Positions 63,561-64,000 of a stretch of 64,000 bases of DNA are shown here, one piece after another. Below the pieces are notes generated by a model that ran no database searches, had not been told where the DNA came from, and saw only the letters and a list, made by a program, of their open reading frames with translations. The DNA lies in contig CAJXRP010000013.1 of NCBI GenBank assembly GCA_913060495.1, forward strand, positions 35,479 through 99,478. The letters run 5' to 3'. Each line of letters begins with the position of its first letter. The stretch's first letter is position 1. Origin of the DNA: an uncultured Gammaproteobacteria bacterium (GTDB lineage: Bacteria; Pseudomonadota; Gammaproteobacteria; Pseudomonadales; Pseudohongiellaceae). A program made the translations under genes and the position numbers.

Positions 63561-64000
63561 GATCGAAATTCCGACCAACCAGTATCCAAATTTGTCCGTT
63601 GGAGAAAGGATTGAGCACTCCTGGCAAGGCGGCTTAGGGACCCGAAGCGCAGTGTAATTAACCTACATGAGCATCGGAAGCCCTATCCCAAACAGTACAC
63701 CTCCCTCAGAAACGAAAAAAGGACAGAACCAATCAGTCCCATCCTTTCTCTTGATCGAAATTCCGATCAACCAGTCTTCAAAATCGGTCTCTGGGGCGAG
63801 GATTGAACCTTCCTGGCAAGGCGGCTTAGAGACCCGAAGCGCAGTGTAGTTAACCTACATGAGCATCGGAAGCCCTATCCCAAACAGTACACCTCCCTCA
63901 GAAACGAAAAAAGGACAGAACCAATCAGTCCCATCCTTTCTCTTGATCGAAATTCCGATCAACCAGTCTTCAAAATCGGTCTCTGGGGCGAGGATTGAAC
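63561..64000. repeat. Tandem array of a 192-bp unit (2.3 copies, continues off the right edge)
   Basis: Units start with GATCGAAATTCCGA at 63561, 63753 and 63945, exactly 192 bases apart. Copies 2 and 3 are identical over the 56 bases seen. Copy 1 differs from copy 2 mainly over its first 50 bases and is nearly identical after CTGGCAAGGCGG (63611 on). Each unit contains the inverted repeat GATCG/CGATC (in copies 2-3), a GGTCTCT/AGAGACC stem (63786-63792/63828-63834), and near its end an A-rich AAAAAAGGAC followed 18 bases later by CATCCTTT that can pair as AAAGGA/TCCTTT. The array abuts the sodB terminator. No protein or known RNA is recognised. Confidence 0.9.

Noticed and set aside
63667..63849. 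60-codon frame inside the 192-bp repeats
   Set aside because: It crosses a repeat boundary and simply reads the repeat; no ribosome site and no domain.
63561..64000. CRISPR array or integron attC array
   Set aside because: The period of 192 bases, with the whole unit conserved rather than short repeats with variable spacers, rules out CRISPR. No attC core pair (RYYYAAC and GTTRRRY) is found in the unit.

Overview
This 64 kb window is a chromosomal segment from a gammaproteobacterium, most likely a marine or free-living relative of Pseudomonas, Cellvibrio and similar groups. Three things support this. There is a FabY-type initiating ketoacyl synthase. The genes miaB-ybeZ-ybeY-corC-leuS-lptE-holA and lipA-lipB-ybeD-dacA-rlpA-rodA-mrdA-rlmH-rsfS-nadD-proA face each other as they do in Pseudomonas. 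Proteins such as DUF1820, DUF1244, DUF2164 and YbeD are typical of Proteobacteria. I see no transposase, integrase, phage gene, cas gene or rRNA. There is one tRNA, tRNA-Leu(UAG).

Layout: 1-3.8 kb holds the tail of a fatty-acid desaturase, then a compact operon of TlpA-like thioredoxin, DUF4266 lipoprotein, DUF3570 outer-membrane-like protein and ApbE flavin transferase. 3.8-5.1 kb holds srkA and a DUF1820 gene on the minus strand. 5.4-13.4 kb is the tRNA/rRNA processing, leucyl-tRNA, LPS-assembly and DNA polymerase block. 13.6-26.3 kb is a variable block: a 7TM sensor kinase that lacks its phospho-acceptor histidine, a Tat-exported dehalogenase, an NSS transporter, a cyclophilin, a YegD-like Hsp70, a DUF6702/M1 peptidase pair, a sterol-desaturase-family protein and a membrane protein. 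26.3-36.7 kb is the lipoate, cell-elongation, ribosome and NAD/proline block, all on the minus strand. 37-53.3 kb is mostly metabolism and regulation: NhaC, TudS/YbgA-like, GIY-YIG, MBL hydrolases, serA-serC, dinB-greB, a GlxA-type regulator, HPF, fabY, class I fumarase and enoyl-CoA hydratase.

53.3-58.7 kb is a five-gene minus-strand operon: MFS exporter, a two-gene dikinase-like phosphotransferase in permuted order, a VWA protein and a J-domain membrane protein. 58.7-60.1 kb is an A+T-rich patch with a DUF6445-like gene, unusual hairpins and tRNA-Leu. 60.2-63.5 kb has an enoyl-CoA hydratase, a coiled-coil membrane protein, a PuuD-like membrane protein and sodB with a textbook terminator. 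From 63561 to the right edge runs a tandem array of a 192-bp unit that continues beyond the window.

Best leads for something undescribed are the TlpA/DUF4266/DUF3570/ApbE operon, the split and permuted phosphotransferase with its MFS/VWA/J-domain partners, the 192-bp array after sodB, and the histidine-less sensor kinase. Two genes expected in the conserved blocks are missing: lnt between corC and leuS, and mltB between rodA and rlpA. All family names come from recognising sequence by eye; no database search was run.
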